A stretch of DNA of 6,004 bases from Candidatus Sulfotelmatobacter sp. (GCA_030037575.1 JASHRB010000464.1:1-6004); one strand, 5' to 3'. Positions 1 to 5,996 are shown, counted from the first letter of the stretch. Notes: a model not told the origin generated them from the sequence alone. A program made the numbers and translations.

Positions 1-68
1 GAACGCACCACCGCCGCAGCGGTTTCATCGCACGAGCTCTCGATGCCGAGGATGCGCACGTCTGGCAT
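1..68 (-). CDS. tsaD: tRNA N6-adenosine threonylcarbamoyltransferase TsaD, N-terminal fragment
   Basis: This is the first 22 codons of a leftward gene cut by the window edge. From the ATG at 68-66 the reverse strand reads MPDVRILGIESSCDETAAAV and continues off the left edge. ILGIESSCDET is the hallmark N-terminal strand of the TsaD/Kae1/Gcp ASKHA-fold family. TsaD transfers the threonylcarbamoyl group from threonylcarbamoyl-AMP to A37 of tRNAs that read ANN codons. It works in the cytoplasm with TsaB and TsaE. The metal-binding HxxxH region lies outside the window and cannot be checked. A second in-frame ATG at 80-78 would add four residues (MVLI). Neither start has a clear ribosome binding site, and I chose the inner one because the family motif then begins at the usual distance. 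The gene diverges from the CCA-enzyme gene across a 72-base spacer. The family call is firm; the exact start is not. Confidence 0.9.
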   Translation of the reverse strand, partial: MPDVRILGIESSCDETAAAVVR

Positions 69-140
69 AATCAGAACCATTGGCAAGCCGACATTTTCTA
101 GAGTAACGCAACCAGGTGTCCGGGTTGAAATCCGTCGCAT
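69..140. promoter_or_regulatory. divergent tsaD / CCA-enzyme promoter spacer
   Basis: These 72 bases separate two genes pointing away from each other, so promoters for both should lie here or just inside the genes. The best rightward -35 candidate is TTGGCA at 80-85, one mismatch from TTGACA, but no good -10 sits 16-18 bases further on. No strong promoter pair, operator palindrome or purine-rich ribosome binding site is visible for either start. The function is inferred from gene orientation alone. Confidence 0.3.
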
Positions 141-1508
141 ATGCTCAAGGATTTCGCCATCTCGACCATCCGCACTCTGCGCCGGCACGGATTTCAAGCC
201 TACCTCGCCGGGGGATGCGTGCGCGATCTCCTGCTGAAGCGCGAGCCCGCCGACTACGACGTTGCCACCAGCGCCACGCCTCGGCAGGTGATGGAAATCT
301 TCCCCGAGAGCTACGCCGTAGGAGCACAGTTTGGCGTGGTGCTGGTTCCGGGGAACCCCACCGCGCCCGCCGTAGCCTCCCCGGTCCATGCCTCTGCGGC
401 AGCGAGCACGCAGGGGGGCGCCATCGAAGTGGCCACTTTTCGCAGCGATCTCGGCTATTCCGACGGCCGCCATCCCGACGCCGTCCGCTTCGCCCTCGAG
501 GCGCGGGAAGATGTCCTGCGCCGCGACTTCACCATCAATGGCATGATGCTTGATCCGCTCACCGGTGAAGTGCTCGATTTCGTTGGCGGAGAAAAAGATC
601 TCGCGGCCCAAATCATCCGCGCCATCGGCGACCCCGAACAACGTTTCGCCGAAGACAAATTGCGCATGCTGCGGGCGGTGCGCTTCGCCGCGCGGTTTGA
701 GTATCAAATTGAAAAAGAAACCAAATCGGCCATCGCCCGCCACGCCGAAGCAATTCAAATGGTTTCGCGCGAACGGGTTTGCGGCGAGCTAACCAGAATG
801 CTCACCGAAGGCCACGCTCGCCGAGCTTTTCTTCTGCTCGATGAAACCCGACTGCTCAGCGAAGTATTGCCTGAAATCTCGGCCATGAAGGGAGTTGCCC
901 AGCCCTCCGAATTTCATCCCGAAGGTGACGTATTCACGCACACGCTGTTGGCCCTGGATTATCTCCCGCAGCCGTGCCCGCCGACGCTGGCCTGGGGTGT
1001 CTTGCTTCATGACGTGGGTAAGCCGGCCACGTTCCGGGTTGCCCCCGACCGCATTCGGTTCGACAAGCACGTCGACGTGGGGGTGAAAATCGGGGAAGAG
1101 ATCTGCAAACGGTTGCGCTTTTCCCACGGCGACACCGTCCAGGTTCTGGCGTTGATCGACAATCATATGCGCTTCGGGCAGGTCTCGCGCATGAAGGAAT
1201 CGACCTTCAAACGATTTCTGCGCCTGGCCGGTTTCGCGGAACACCTGGCTCTGCACCGCGCCGACTGCCTGGCGAGCCATGCCAATCTGAGTACGTACCA
1301 TTTCATCCGCGAAAAACTGGCGGAAACTCCGCCCCCGGTGATTCATCCGCCCTCTCTGGTCAACGGTCACGACCTGATCGCCGCCGGATACGCACCGGGC
1401 CCGAAGTTTCGCCAGATTCTGGAAGCCGTGGAAGATGCGCAACTGGAAGGGAAAGTGGCCTCCCACGATGCGGCGATGGAATACGTGGCGCGCGAGTTCC
1501 CGCGGTAA
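141..1508 (+). CDS. cca: CCA tRNA nucleotidyltransferase (class II, with HD domain)
   Basis: 455 residues. This class II nucleotidyltransferase would build or repair the 3' CCA end of tRNA from CTP and ATP in the cytoplasm. The head domain has GGCVRD (residues 24-29) and the metal-binding aspartates of DYD (D38, D40). RRDFTINGM (127-135) follows, then EDKLR (171-175), which matches the EDxxR nucleotide-recognition motif, and LRAVRFAARF. ERVCGEL (211-217) starts the neck and body. The C-terminal part carries an HD phosphohydrolase-type domain: H267, HD at 290-291 in LLHDVGKP, and NH at 341-342. It ends with NGHDLIAAGYAPGPKFRQIL (408-427), typical of the family. An Ala/Pro/Ser-rich insert occupies about residues 71-93. 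The ATG at 141 puts GGCVRD at the normal distance, though no clear ribosome binding site precedes it. The related poly(A) polymerase (PcnB) and the split CC-adding or A-adding enzymes share these motifs, so nucleotide specificity is inferred, not seen. Confidence 0.9.
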   Translation: MLKDFAISTIRTLRRHGFQAYLAGGCVRDLLLKREPADYDVATSATPRQVMEIFPESYAVGAQFGVVLVPGNPTAPAVASPVHASAAASTQGGAIEVATFRSDLGYSDGRHPDAVRFALEAREDVLRRDFTINGMMLDPLTGEVLDFVGGEKDLAAQIIRAIGDPEQRFAEDKLRMLRAVRFAARFEYQIEKETKSAIARHAEAIQMVSRERVCGELTRMLTEGHARRAFLLLDETRLLSEVLPEISAMKGVAQPSEFHPEGDVFTHTLLALDYLPQPCPPTLAWGVLLHDVGKPATFRVAPDRIRFDKHVDVGVKIGEEICKRLRFSHGDTVQVLALIDNHMRFGQVSRMKESTFKRFLRLAGFAEHLALHRADCLASHANLSTYHFIREKLAETPPPVIHPPSLVNGHDLIAAGYAPGPKFRQILEAVEDAQLEGKVASHDAAMEYVAREFPR

Positions 1509-1593
1509 AGTGGTCCCCCGCGAGAAGAATTTCCGGTCTCCCAACCCGGTCTCCAAGCGATGTTAAAATCAGAATCTGGCGGGGGAATTGTCG

Positions 1594-1600
1594 CAGGGAG
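1594..1600 (+). promoter_or_regulatory. ribosome binding site deciding a TTG start
   Basis: CAGGGAG is a near-ideal Shine-Dalgarno sequence. It ends 8 bases before the TTG at 1609 and lies inside the longer reading frame that opens at TTG 1588. It is the main reason for shortening the DUF721 gene to 1609. Confidence 0.55.
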
Positions 1601-1608
1601 ATTCGGCC

Positions 1609-1890
1609 TTGGAGCAAGCGGGACGGGACTTGGAAAAAATCCTTATGGGCGCCCTGCATCGCGCGCAGCGGGATGAGGCTCCGCTAACGCTGTGGCCGCT
1701 GGCATGCGGCTCGGTGGTCGCCGAGCGCACCCGCGCCCTAAAGTTTTCTGACGGGGTGTTGAGCGTAGAAGTGCCCGACGCCGGCTGGAAGCGTGAGATG
1801 TGCGAACTGGCTCCGCGTTATCTAGCGGCCCTGAATCGCTACGCGGAGCAGAAAGTACGAAGGATCGAGTTCGTGATTCGTCCAGCCTAG
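1609..1890 (+). CDS. DUF721 / DciA-like protein
   Basis: A 93-residue protein with the DUF721 pattern: W29, GSVVAERTRAL (34-44), DGVLSVEVPDAGWKREM (48-64) with W60, then YLAALN (71-76) and a basic VRRIEFVIR tail. DUF721 includes DciA, which helps load the replicative DnaB helicase in bacteria lacking DnaC/DnaI-type loaders, and whose domain resembles a KH fold. A role at replication initiation is therefore plausible but inferred from family. The start is chosen at TTG 1609 because AGGGAG at 1595-1600 lies 8 bases upstream. A longer TTG start at 1588 gives 100 residues, but its GGGGGA (1581-1586) is only 1 base away. A first ATG at 1645 would remove 12 residues before the conserved core. The gene follows the CCA enzyme by 100 bases on the same strand and may be co-transcribed. 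It is shorter than many DciA proteins and has no extra terminal extension. Confidence 0.75.
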   Translation: MEQAGRDLEKILMGALHRAQRDEAPLTLWPLACGSVVAERTRALKFSDGVLSVEVPDAGWKREMCELAPRYLAALNRYAEQKVRRIEFVIRPA

Positions 1891-1952
1891 CTCCGCTTAA
1901 GAATTTCCGGCATTGGGTCAATTTGAACAGTCATGCCGATCCCTTTGTTGGC

Positions 1953-1992
1953 GTCATTCCGGAATCCCGCGTTTTCAGTGGCAGGACGAGGA
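1953..1992 (+). repeat. dispersed intergenic repeat, copy A
   Basis: A 40-base stretch in the spacer of about 200 bases between the DUF721 gene and gatC. It matches 4555-4594 at 31 of 40 positions without gaps and in the same orientation. The left 25 bases agree at 22 positions and share GTCATTCCG, TCCCG and GTTTTCA; the right part shares ACGAG. This copy contains a perfect 10-base palindrome, ATTCCGGAAT (1956-1965), which copy B lacks. The sequence runs on into GGAATCTCC. The GTCATTCC...ACGAGGAATCT style resembles intergenic repeats I associate with acidobacterial genomes, but that link is from memory. The rest of the spacer (1891-1952 and 1993-2092) shows no gene and no clear terminator or promoter. 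Confidence 0.6.
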
Positions 1993-2074
1993 ATCTCCGG
2001 GGCGCGCAGAAGCCCTTGCCCACCGACCGGCCTATGGCGGGATTTGCCGCGGCAGGTACACCCCCCAGTCGCGC

Positions 2075-2080
2075 GGAAGG
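2075..2080 (+). promoter_or_regulatory. ribosome binding site of gatC
   Basis: GGAAGG lies 12 bases before the ATG at 2093. The spacing is a little long but this is the only purine-rich block nearby. It supports starting gatC at 2093 and not at the upstream in-frame ATG at 1913, which would add 60 residues unlike GatC. Confidence 0.5.
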
Positions 2081-2092
2081 ATTGCTCAAGAA

Positions 2093-2431
2093 ATGAAAAT
2101 CACTGAAAAGGACGTCGCGTACGTCGCCGATCTGGCCAACCTCGAGCTTACCGCCGCGGAGCGGGCCGGGATGTTGCGCGACCTGAACTCCATCCTCGGC
2201 TATATCGAAAGGCTGAACCAGCTCGACACATCCAAGGTGCAGCCGATGGCGCAGGTTTCCGGGGGCCTTGGCGTCGACCAATCAAAACCAGGAAGCGAAG
2301 GCTTTGCCTGCGCGAGCCGGGAAGATGTGGTCGAGGGATTGCGTAAATCTCTGCCGCAGGATGTTGCTCTGCAGAATGCACCGGACGCGGATGGCACATT
2401 TTTTCGCGTTCCGAAAGTGATTGAACGGTGA
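2093..2431 (+). CDS. gatC: Asp/Glu-tRNA(Asn/Gln) amidotransferase subunit C
   Basis: 112 residues. GatC is the small subunit that wraps around GatA and holds the GatCAB complex together. The complex amidates Glu-tRNA(Gln) and, in some bacteria, Asp-tRNA(Asn) in the cytoplasm. The N-terminus MKITEKDVAYVADLANLELT and the helix with LNSILGYIERLNQLDTSKVQPM (about residues 31-52) are classic GatC. The C-terminal end TFFRVPKVIER matches the family ending (FxVPKVIE). It is slightly longer than the usual 95-100 residues, in the middle region around residues 56-75. The open frame extends upstream to 1913, but that part is GC-rich spacer sequence containing repeat copy A, so it is excluded. gatA follows after 55 bases, which fits one transcript. 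No gatB is present in the window. Confidence 0.93.
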   Translation: MKITEKDVAYVADLANLELTAAERAGMLRDLNSILGYIERLNQLDTSKVQPMAQVSGGLGVDQSKPGSEGFACASREDVVEGLRKSLPQDVALQNAPDADGTFFRVPKVIER

Positions 2432-2486
2432 TCGTGGACAGTCGCCGAGCGCAGATCGCCTGTGTCGGCGCCCAACCGGCAGCCCC

Positions 2487-3938
2487 ATGAGCTCAGCGCT
2501 TACAAACCTGACCATCGGTGACTGTCGTTCTCTCATCGAGAAACGTGAGGTCACCGCGCTTTCTCTTGCCGAGGAATACTATGCGCATATCGAAAACCAG
2601 GATGCGCGCATCGGCGCATTTCTCACGCTGTCGAAAGAGCGCGCACTGCAACAGGCGGATCGCACCGACCGCATGGCCGTTGAAGGCCAACTGCTGCCCC
2701 CGTTGGCCGGGGTGCCGGTCGCCATCAAAGATGTCATGTCCACCCGCGGAGTGCGCACCACCGCCGGCTCCAAGAGCCTTGCGACCTATATCCCTGCGTA
2801 TGATTGCACCGCGGTCGCGCGCCTGGAAGCCGCCGGTGCCGTGATTCTCGGCAAAACCAATTGCGACGAATTCGCCATGGGTTCCTCCAACGAAAATTCC
2901 GCCTTTGGTCCCGTGCGCAATCCCCGCGATCGCTCTCGCGTTCCCGGAGGCTCTTCCGGCGGTTCGGCTGCCGCCGTCGCCGCCGATATGGCGGTGGCCG
3001 CCCTCGGTTCCGACACCGGCGGATCGATTCGCCAGCCCGCATCTTTCTGCGGCGTGATCGGCCTCATGCCCACCTACGGCCGCGTTTCGCGCTACGGCCT
3101 GATCGCGTTCGCCTCGTCCCTCGATCACATCGGCCCGCTCACCAAAACCGTGAAGGATGCGGCCACCATTCTTAAAACCATCGCCGGCCGCGATCCCCTG
3201 GATTCAACCTCCGCCGATGTCCGGGTTCCCGATTATGTCGCCGAACTCGAACAGCCGCTCGGCGCTCTTAAGCTCGGAGTGGCCCAAGAATATTTCGGAG
3301 AAGGACTCGACGATGAAGTTCGCCACGCCGTCGAATCCGCCATCGATAGGCTGAAGAGTCTCGGCTGCGAAATCGTTCCCCTTTCCTTGCCGCATACCGC
3401 CTACGCGATTCCCACCTATTACATCATCGCCACCGCCGAGGCCGCTTCGAATCTGGCGCGTTACGATGGCGCGCGCTACAGTTTTCGCGCCGCCGGAGTC
3501 AAGTCTTTGTCGGAGATGTACCGCCGCAGCCGCGATCAGGGATTTGGAGCCGAAGTCAAGCGCCGCATCATGCTCGGCACCTACGCGCTGAGCGCCGGAT
3601 ACTACGAGGCCTATTATTTAAAAGCGCAGAAAGTGCGAACTCTGCTGGCGCGCGATTTTCAAGAAGCTTTCCGAAAAGTGGACGCGATCGTTACCCCCAC
3701 CAGCCCCACCGCCGCTTTTCGCCTGGGCGAGAAATCGGACGATCCTCTGGCGATGTATCTCGCCGACATTTATACGGTCACGGCGGATTTGGCGGGCATT
3801 CCCGGAATTTCAGTTCCCTGCGGAGAGACCCAGCAAAAATTGCCCATCGGATTTCAGATCCTGGGCAAGCATTTTGATGAGAGCACGGTTCTGCGGATTG
3901 CTCATGCCTATGAGCAGGCCTCTCAAACCGCTTCGTAA
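2487..3938 (+). CDS. gatA: Asp/Glu-tRNA(Asn/Gln) amidotransferase subunit A
   Basis: 483 residues, the normal GatA length. GatA is the glutaminase of the GatCAB complex: it releases ammonia from glutamine and passes it to GatB, which amidates the mischarged tRNA. It belongs to the amidase signature family with a Lys/cis-Ser/Ser triad. K81 sits in PVAIKD, S156 in PGGSSGGSAAA and S180 in SDTGGSIRQPA, each two residues beyond the positions usually quoted for Staphylococcus aureus GatA. GKTNCDEFAMGSSNENSAFG (122-141) and GVIGLMPTYGRVSRYGL (189-205) are further family signatures. The C-terminus has DAIVTPTSP and the GIPGISVPCG segment. The ATG at 2487 gives the family-like start; no good ribosome binding site precedes it. 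An in-frame TTG at 2421 would add 22 unsupported residues and overlap gatC. The 3' end overlaps the convergent FmdE gene by 16 bases. Confidence 0.96.
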   Translation: MSSALTNLTIGDCRSLIEKREVTALSLAEEYYAHIENQDARIGAFLTLSKERALQQADRTDRMAVEGQLLPPLAGVPVAIKDVMSTRGVRTTAGSKSLATYIPAYDCTAVARLEAAGAVILGKTNCDEFAMGSSNENSAFGPVRNPRDRSRVPGGSSGGSAAAVAADMAVAALGSDTGGSIRQPASFCGVIGLMPTYGRVSRYGLIAFASSLDHIGPLTKTVKDAATILKTIAGRDPLDSTSADVRVPDYVAELEQPLGALKLGVAQEYFGEGLDDEVRHAVESAIDRLKSLGCEIVPLSLPHTAYAIPTYYIIATAEAASNLARYDGARYSFRAAGVKSLSEMYRRSRDQGFGAEVKRRIMLGTYALSAGYYEAYYLKAQKVRTLLARDFQEAFRKVDAIVTPTSPTAAFRLGEKSDDPLAMYLADIYTVTADLAGIPGISVPCGETQQKLPIGFQILGKHFDESTVLRIAHAYEQASQTAS

Positions 3939-4504
3939 TATCGCTCGCCCGCGCACGCGCGGCACAACACGCGGCCATCGCGCTGCACTTCCCGGCGAAA
4001 GTTGATCCCTTCGCCGCAAGCTTCACAAACCACCCGTTCGCCTTTGTATCCAGAAAACTCCTCCGGCGGAAGTTCGACCTTTACCCACTGCATTGCGAAC
4101 AGATCGTCATCGGAGATTTCGCGGTAAGCCAGCATCTGCTGCTGATTTTTGTCTTCAATTTCCGGGTGCATGACCCGCGCCAAAGCCTTCGACGATTCTT
4201 TGGCCGAGATGCGAATGGCCTTGCCCGAGTTCAGGTCGACAAAGGTTGCCGCCACCTTCCCCCAATCACGAAATTTCAGTGCGCGCTTGCCCAGTCGGCA
4301 GCCGGTGACAACCGCCACTGCGTCGGTGGCGCAGCGATCAATTTCTACGAAGGTGACGAGGCGCTTACGGTCCTTGCCGCGCGGATCTTCGATGTCCAGC
4401 TTGGCCAGCCCCAGCATGGCCAGCCGCACGCCCAGCACTTGTCCGGCGCAAAGGTGCCCGTGCACCTGCTCGGCGTCGCGAAGGTATTCGTCAAGCGACT
4501 TCAT
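3923..4504 (-). CDS. FmdE-family protein with C-terminal zinc ribbon
   Basis: 193 residues. The family is named after subunit E of formylmethanofuran dehydrogenase, but it is also widespread in bacteria without methanogenesis, where its role is unsettled. The N-terminal FmdE domain has HGHLCAG (15-21, with H15, H17 and C19), EIDRCATDAVAVVTGC (54-69, with C58, D61 and C69) and the typical GKRALKFRDWGKVAATF (72-88). This gives an intact set of likely metal-binding Cys/His residues. A C-terminal zinc-binding module follows, CEAC (160-163) and CRAC (181-184), separated by 17 residues. No signal peptide or membrane segment is seen, so it should be cytoplasmic. The ATG at 4504 places HGHLCAG close to the N-terminus as in relatives; no clear ribosome binding site is visible. 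It lies downstream of galT on the same strand after 121 bases. There is no molybdenum or tungsten dehydrogenase subunit here, so the formylmethanofuran function should not be assumed. Confidence 0.85.
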   Translation of the reverse strand: MKSLDEYLRDAEQVHGHLCAGQVLGVRLAMLGLAKLDIEDPRGKDRKRLVTFVEIDRCATDAVAVVTGCRLGKRALKFRDWGKVAATFVDLNSGKAIRISAKESSKALARVMHPEIEDKNQQQMLAYREISDDDLFAMQWVKVELPPEEFSGYKGERVVCEACGEGINFRREVQRDGRVLCRACAGERYYEAV

Positions 4505-4554
4505 AAACCGGTAGTGGCTCGGTCTTCGATCGTCAATCCGACCTCCGGTCCGCG

Positions 4555-4594
4555 GTCATTCCGAAGTCCCGTGTTTTCACCCGCGGCACGAGCA
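4555..4594 (+). repeat. dispersed intergenic repeat, copy B
   Basis: Second copy of the 40-base repeat, matching 1953-1992 at 31 of 40 positions without gaps. It lies in the 121-base spacer between the galT-like gene and the FmdE gene, both of which run leftward. This copy has a small GTG-TTTT-CAC hairpin (4571-4580) that copy A does not keep, so a conserved fold is not evident from the pair. The remainder of the spacer shows no convincing terminator for galT and no obvious promoter for fmdE. Confidence 0.6.
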
Positions 4595-4625
4595 CACATT
4601 TTCCCGGGCCAAATTGGACCGCCGC

Positions 4626-5666
4626 CTATCCCACCGTCGCCGGAAGCGGTTCTTCCACGCTGGCTTCCCGCAGGAACTTAGCTGCTTCTTCGGGCGGAGT
4701 CGGATTGATGTAGAAACCGGTACCCCACTCGAATCCTGCCGTCTTGGTCAGTTTCGGCATGAATTCAATGTGCCAGTGATAGTGGTCGTTGGTCGGGTCC
4801 TGCGCCGGCGATGTGTGAATCACCAAGTTGTACGGAGGATTGTCGAGCACGCGGTCGGCTTTGATCAGGAGCGCCTTCAGCGCTTTGGCCAGATTCTCGA
4901 ACATGTGCGACGACGAGTTCTCAAAGGCCGACTCGTGTGATTTGGGGAGAATCCAGGTCTCGAACGGGAAACGCGGAGCGTAGGGAGCGATGGTGAGAAA
5001 GTTTTCGTTCTCAGCCACCACGCGAGTTCCGCTCTCCCCCTCCTGGCGAATGATGTCGCAGAAGACGCAGCGCTCTTTATAGAGGAAGTACTGCTTCGCG
5101 CCTTCGAGCTCCTGCGTCACGTTGATGGGCAGAATGGGCAGCGCGATCAACTGCGAATGTGCGTGTTCGAGAGAGGCGCCCGCCGCCTCGCCGTGATTCT
5201 TGAAGAGCAAAATATATTTGAAGCGACGATCTTTTTTTAGATCGAGGATGCGGTCGCGGAACGTCCACAAGACGTCTTCAATGCGTTTGGGCGGCAACGT
5301 GGCGAGGCTGGCGTTATGATCGGGAGTCTCGATGATCACTTCGTGAGCACCGATTCCGTTCATGCGGTCGAACATGCCCTCCGCCTGGCGATTCAAATTG
5401 CCTTCGATTCCGAGCGCCGGGAATTTGTTGGGCACGACGCGGACGGTCCATCCCGGAGTGTCGCGCTGGGAAGCCGGCCCGCCATTGGAACCCGGGCGAT
5501 AGGCCTGGATTTCAGGCGGTGTCTTGCTTTCGTTTCCGTAGCAGAAAGGGCAAAATCCGCCCTTCAGTTTCACGTTTTCTCGCGCAAAATCGGTAGGTCG
5601 CTTGGCGCGATCGGTAGAAATAATGACCCAGCGACCAACAATCGGATCTTTTCTGAGTTCAGGCAC
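4626..5666 (-). CDS. galT: galactose-1-phosphate uridylyltransferase-like protein (GalT, HIT superfamily)
   Basis: 346 residues from GTG 5666, close to the usual GalT length of about 350. GalT swaps UMP between UDP-glucose and galactose-1-phosphate in the Leloir pathway. The start MPELRKDPIVGRWVIISTDR is typical. Seen motifs are FCPFC (C39, C42), ETPDHN (H117) and LEHAHSQ (H168, H170, Q172). By analogy with E. coli GalT, C39, C42, H117 and H168 would bind zinc and H170 would be the uridylylated nucleophile, although E. coli has HPHGQ. A second CVFC (C200, C203) plus H244 in LPKSHE and HYHWHIEFMP (295-304) suggest a second metal site. That pattern is also found in the plant ADP-glucose phosphorylase branch, so the nucleotide and sugar are not certain. 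GTG 5666 is preferred over TTG 5681 because TGAGG at 5680-5676 is 9 bases upstream. No other galactose gene (galK, galE) is in the window. Confidence 0.87.
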   Translation of the reverse strand: MPELRKDPIVGRWVIISTDRAKRPTDFARENVKLKGGFCPFCYGNESKTPPEIQAYRPGSNGGPASQRDTPGWTVRVVPNKFPALGIEGNLNRQAEGMFDRMNGIGAHEVIIETPDHNASLATLPPKRIEDVLWTFRDRILDLKKDRRFKYILLFKNHGEAAGASLEHAHSQLIALPILPINVTQELEGAKQYFLYKERCVFCDIIRQEGESGTRVVAENENFLTIAPYAPRFPFETWILPKSHESAFENSSSHMFENLAKALKALLIKADRVLDNPPYNLVIHTSPAQDPTNDHYHWHIEFMPKLTKTAGFEWGTGFYINPTPPEEAAKFLREASVEEPLPATVG

Positions 5667-5675
5667 TGAAACCAA

Positions 5676-5680
5676 CCTCA
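5676..5680 (-). promoter_or_regulatory. ribosome binding site deciding the galT start
   Basis: On the reverse strand TGAGG is followed by 9 bases and then GTG at 5666. It lies inside the longer frame opening at TTG 5681, which would make that start unnecessary. The resulting N-terminus MPELRKDP matches the family start. Confidence 0.55.
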
Positions 5681-5770
5681 ATGATTAGTATGGACGAATC
5701 TGTGATTTTACGCCTTGGGGGGCGTCGCGAAATACTTCGATCTGCGATCGGCTGGACTGCGACTGGCCAT

Positions 5771-5776
5771 AGTATA
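5771..5776 (-). promoter_or_regulatory. possible -10 element upstream of galT
   Basis: The reverse strand reads TATACT (one mismatch from TATAAT) within GCGTATACTATGG, about 105 bases upstream of the galT start. No good -35 lies 16-18 bases further upstream; the nearest candidate is TGGCGA with a 16-base gap. It is placed sensibly for galT but remains a weak call. Confidence 0.3.
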
Positions 5777-5914
5777 CGCTTACCACGACCAATCGCCACT
5801 GGCACGCAAGTGCTAGGAAACGAAGGTACTCGGGCGCAACTTCGGCAACTTGCCTGCGTTTGTGCTCCTCGACCGCGGGGGCTAACGCTCAATTCTCGTG
5901 TTGTCTGGGCCGAC

Positions 5915-5934
5915 GCGGGGCCGTAAAGCCCCGC
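5915..5934. repeat. GC-rich hairpin, first of a tandem pair
   Basis: GCGGGGC (5915-5921) and GCCCCGC (5928-5934) form a perfect 7-base-pair stem around a 6-base loop, CGTAAA. The stem is followed by TCCTTC and not by a run of T, so it does not look like a standard intrinsic terminator on the plus strand, and the reverse side has no T run either. Its GGGG-TAAA-CCCC form resembles small palindromic intergenic repeats known in many GC-rich bacteria. I lean to a repeat unit, with a transcription-end role as the alternative. Confidence 0.6.
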
Positions 5935-5942
5935 TCCTTCGC

Positions 5943-5961
5943 GCGGCAGCCCGCTTGCCGC
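5943..5961. repeat. GC-rich hairpin, second of a tandem pair
   Basis: GCGGCA (5943-5948) and TGCCGC (5956-5961) form a perfect 6-base-pair stem around a 7-base loop. It lies 8 bases after the first hairpin and has no T tract after it, only CACGTACGATTTT. The pair together looks like a composite palindromic element. Confidence 0.5.
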
Positions 5962-5996
5962 ACGTACGATTTTCTGCCTTTTGTCCCGGAAGGTTG

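Noticed and set aside
789..1556. 255-codon open frame on the reverse strand opposite the CCA-enzyme gene
   Set aside because: It lies antisense to a well-supported gene with clear motifs, its product has no recognisable domain, and long antisense frames are expected in GC-rich coding sequence.
1564..1569. TAAAAT as the -10 of a promoter for the DUF721 gene
   Set aside because: The base match is good, but no -35-like sequence lies 16-18 bases upstream (CCAACC is there), so I did not list it as a feature.
2045..2054. 10-base palindrome TGCCGCGGCA upstream of gatC as an operator
   Set aside because: Short GC palindromes are common in this base composition, and nothing else (a second copy or an overlapping promoter) supports a binding site.
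1913..2092. 60-codon N-terminal extension of GatC from ATG 1913
   Set aside because: The added residues do not resemble GatC, overlap the intergenic repeat, and the family start MKITEKDV follows a ribosome binding site at 2075-2080.
2421..2486. 22-codon extension of GatA from TTG 2421, overlapping gatC
   Set aside because: The extra residues are not seen in GatA proteins, and the ATG at 2487 gives the normal N-terminus and length.
2493..3128. 211-codon reverse-strand frame opposite gatA, rich in Gly and Ala
   Set aside because: It is a shadow of the highly conserved GatA catalytic region, with no family features of its own.
4149..4681. Forward-strand frames opposite fmdE and its spacer
   Set aside because: They lie antisense to the clear FmdE motifs and have no coherent protein features.
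5806..5853. GCAAGT / ACTTGC inverted repeat upstream of galT
   Set aside because: The 6-base arms are 36 bases apart, which is weak and likely by chance.
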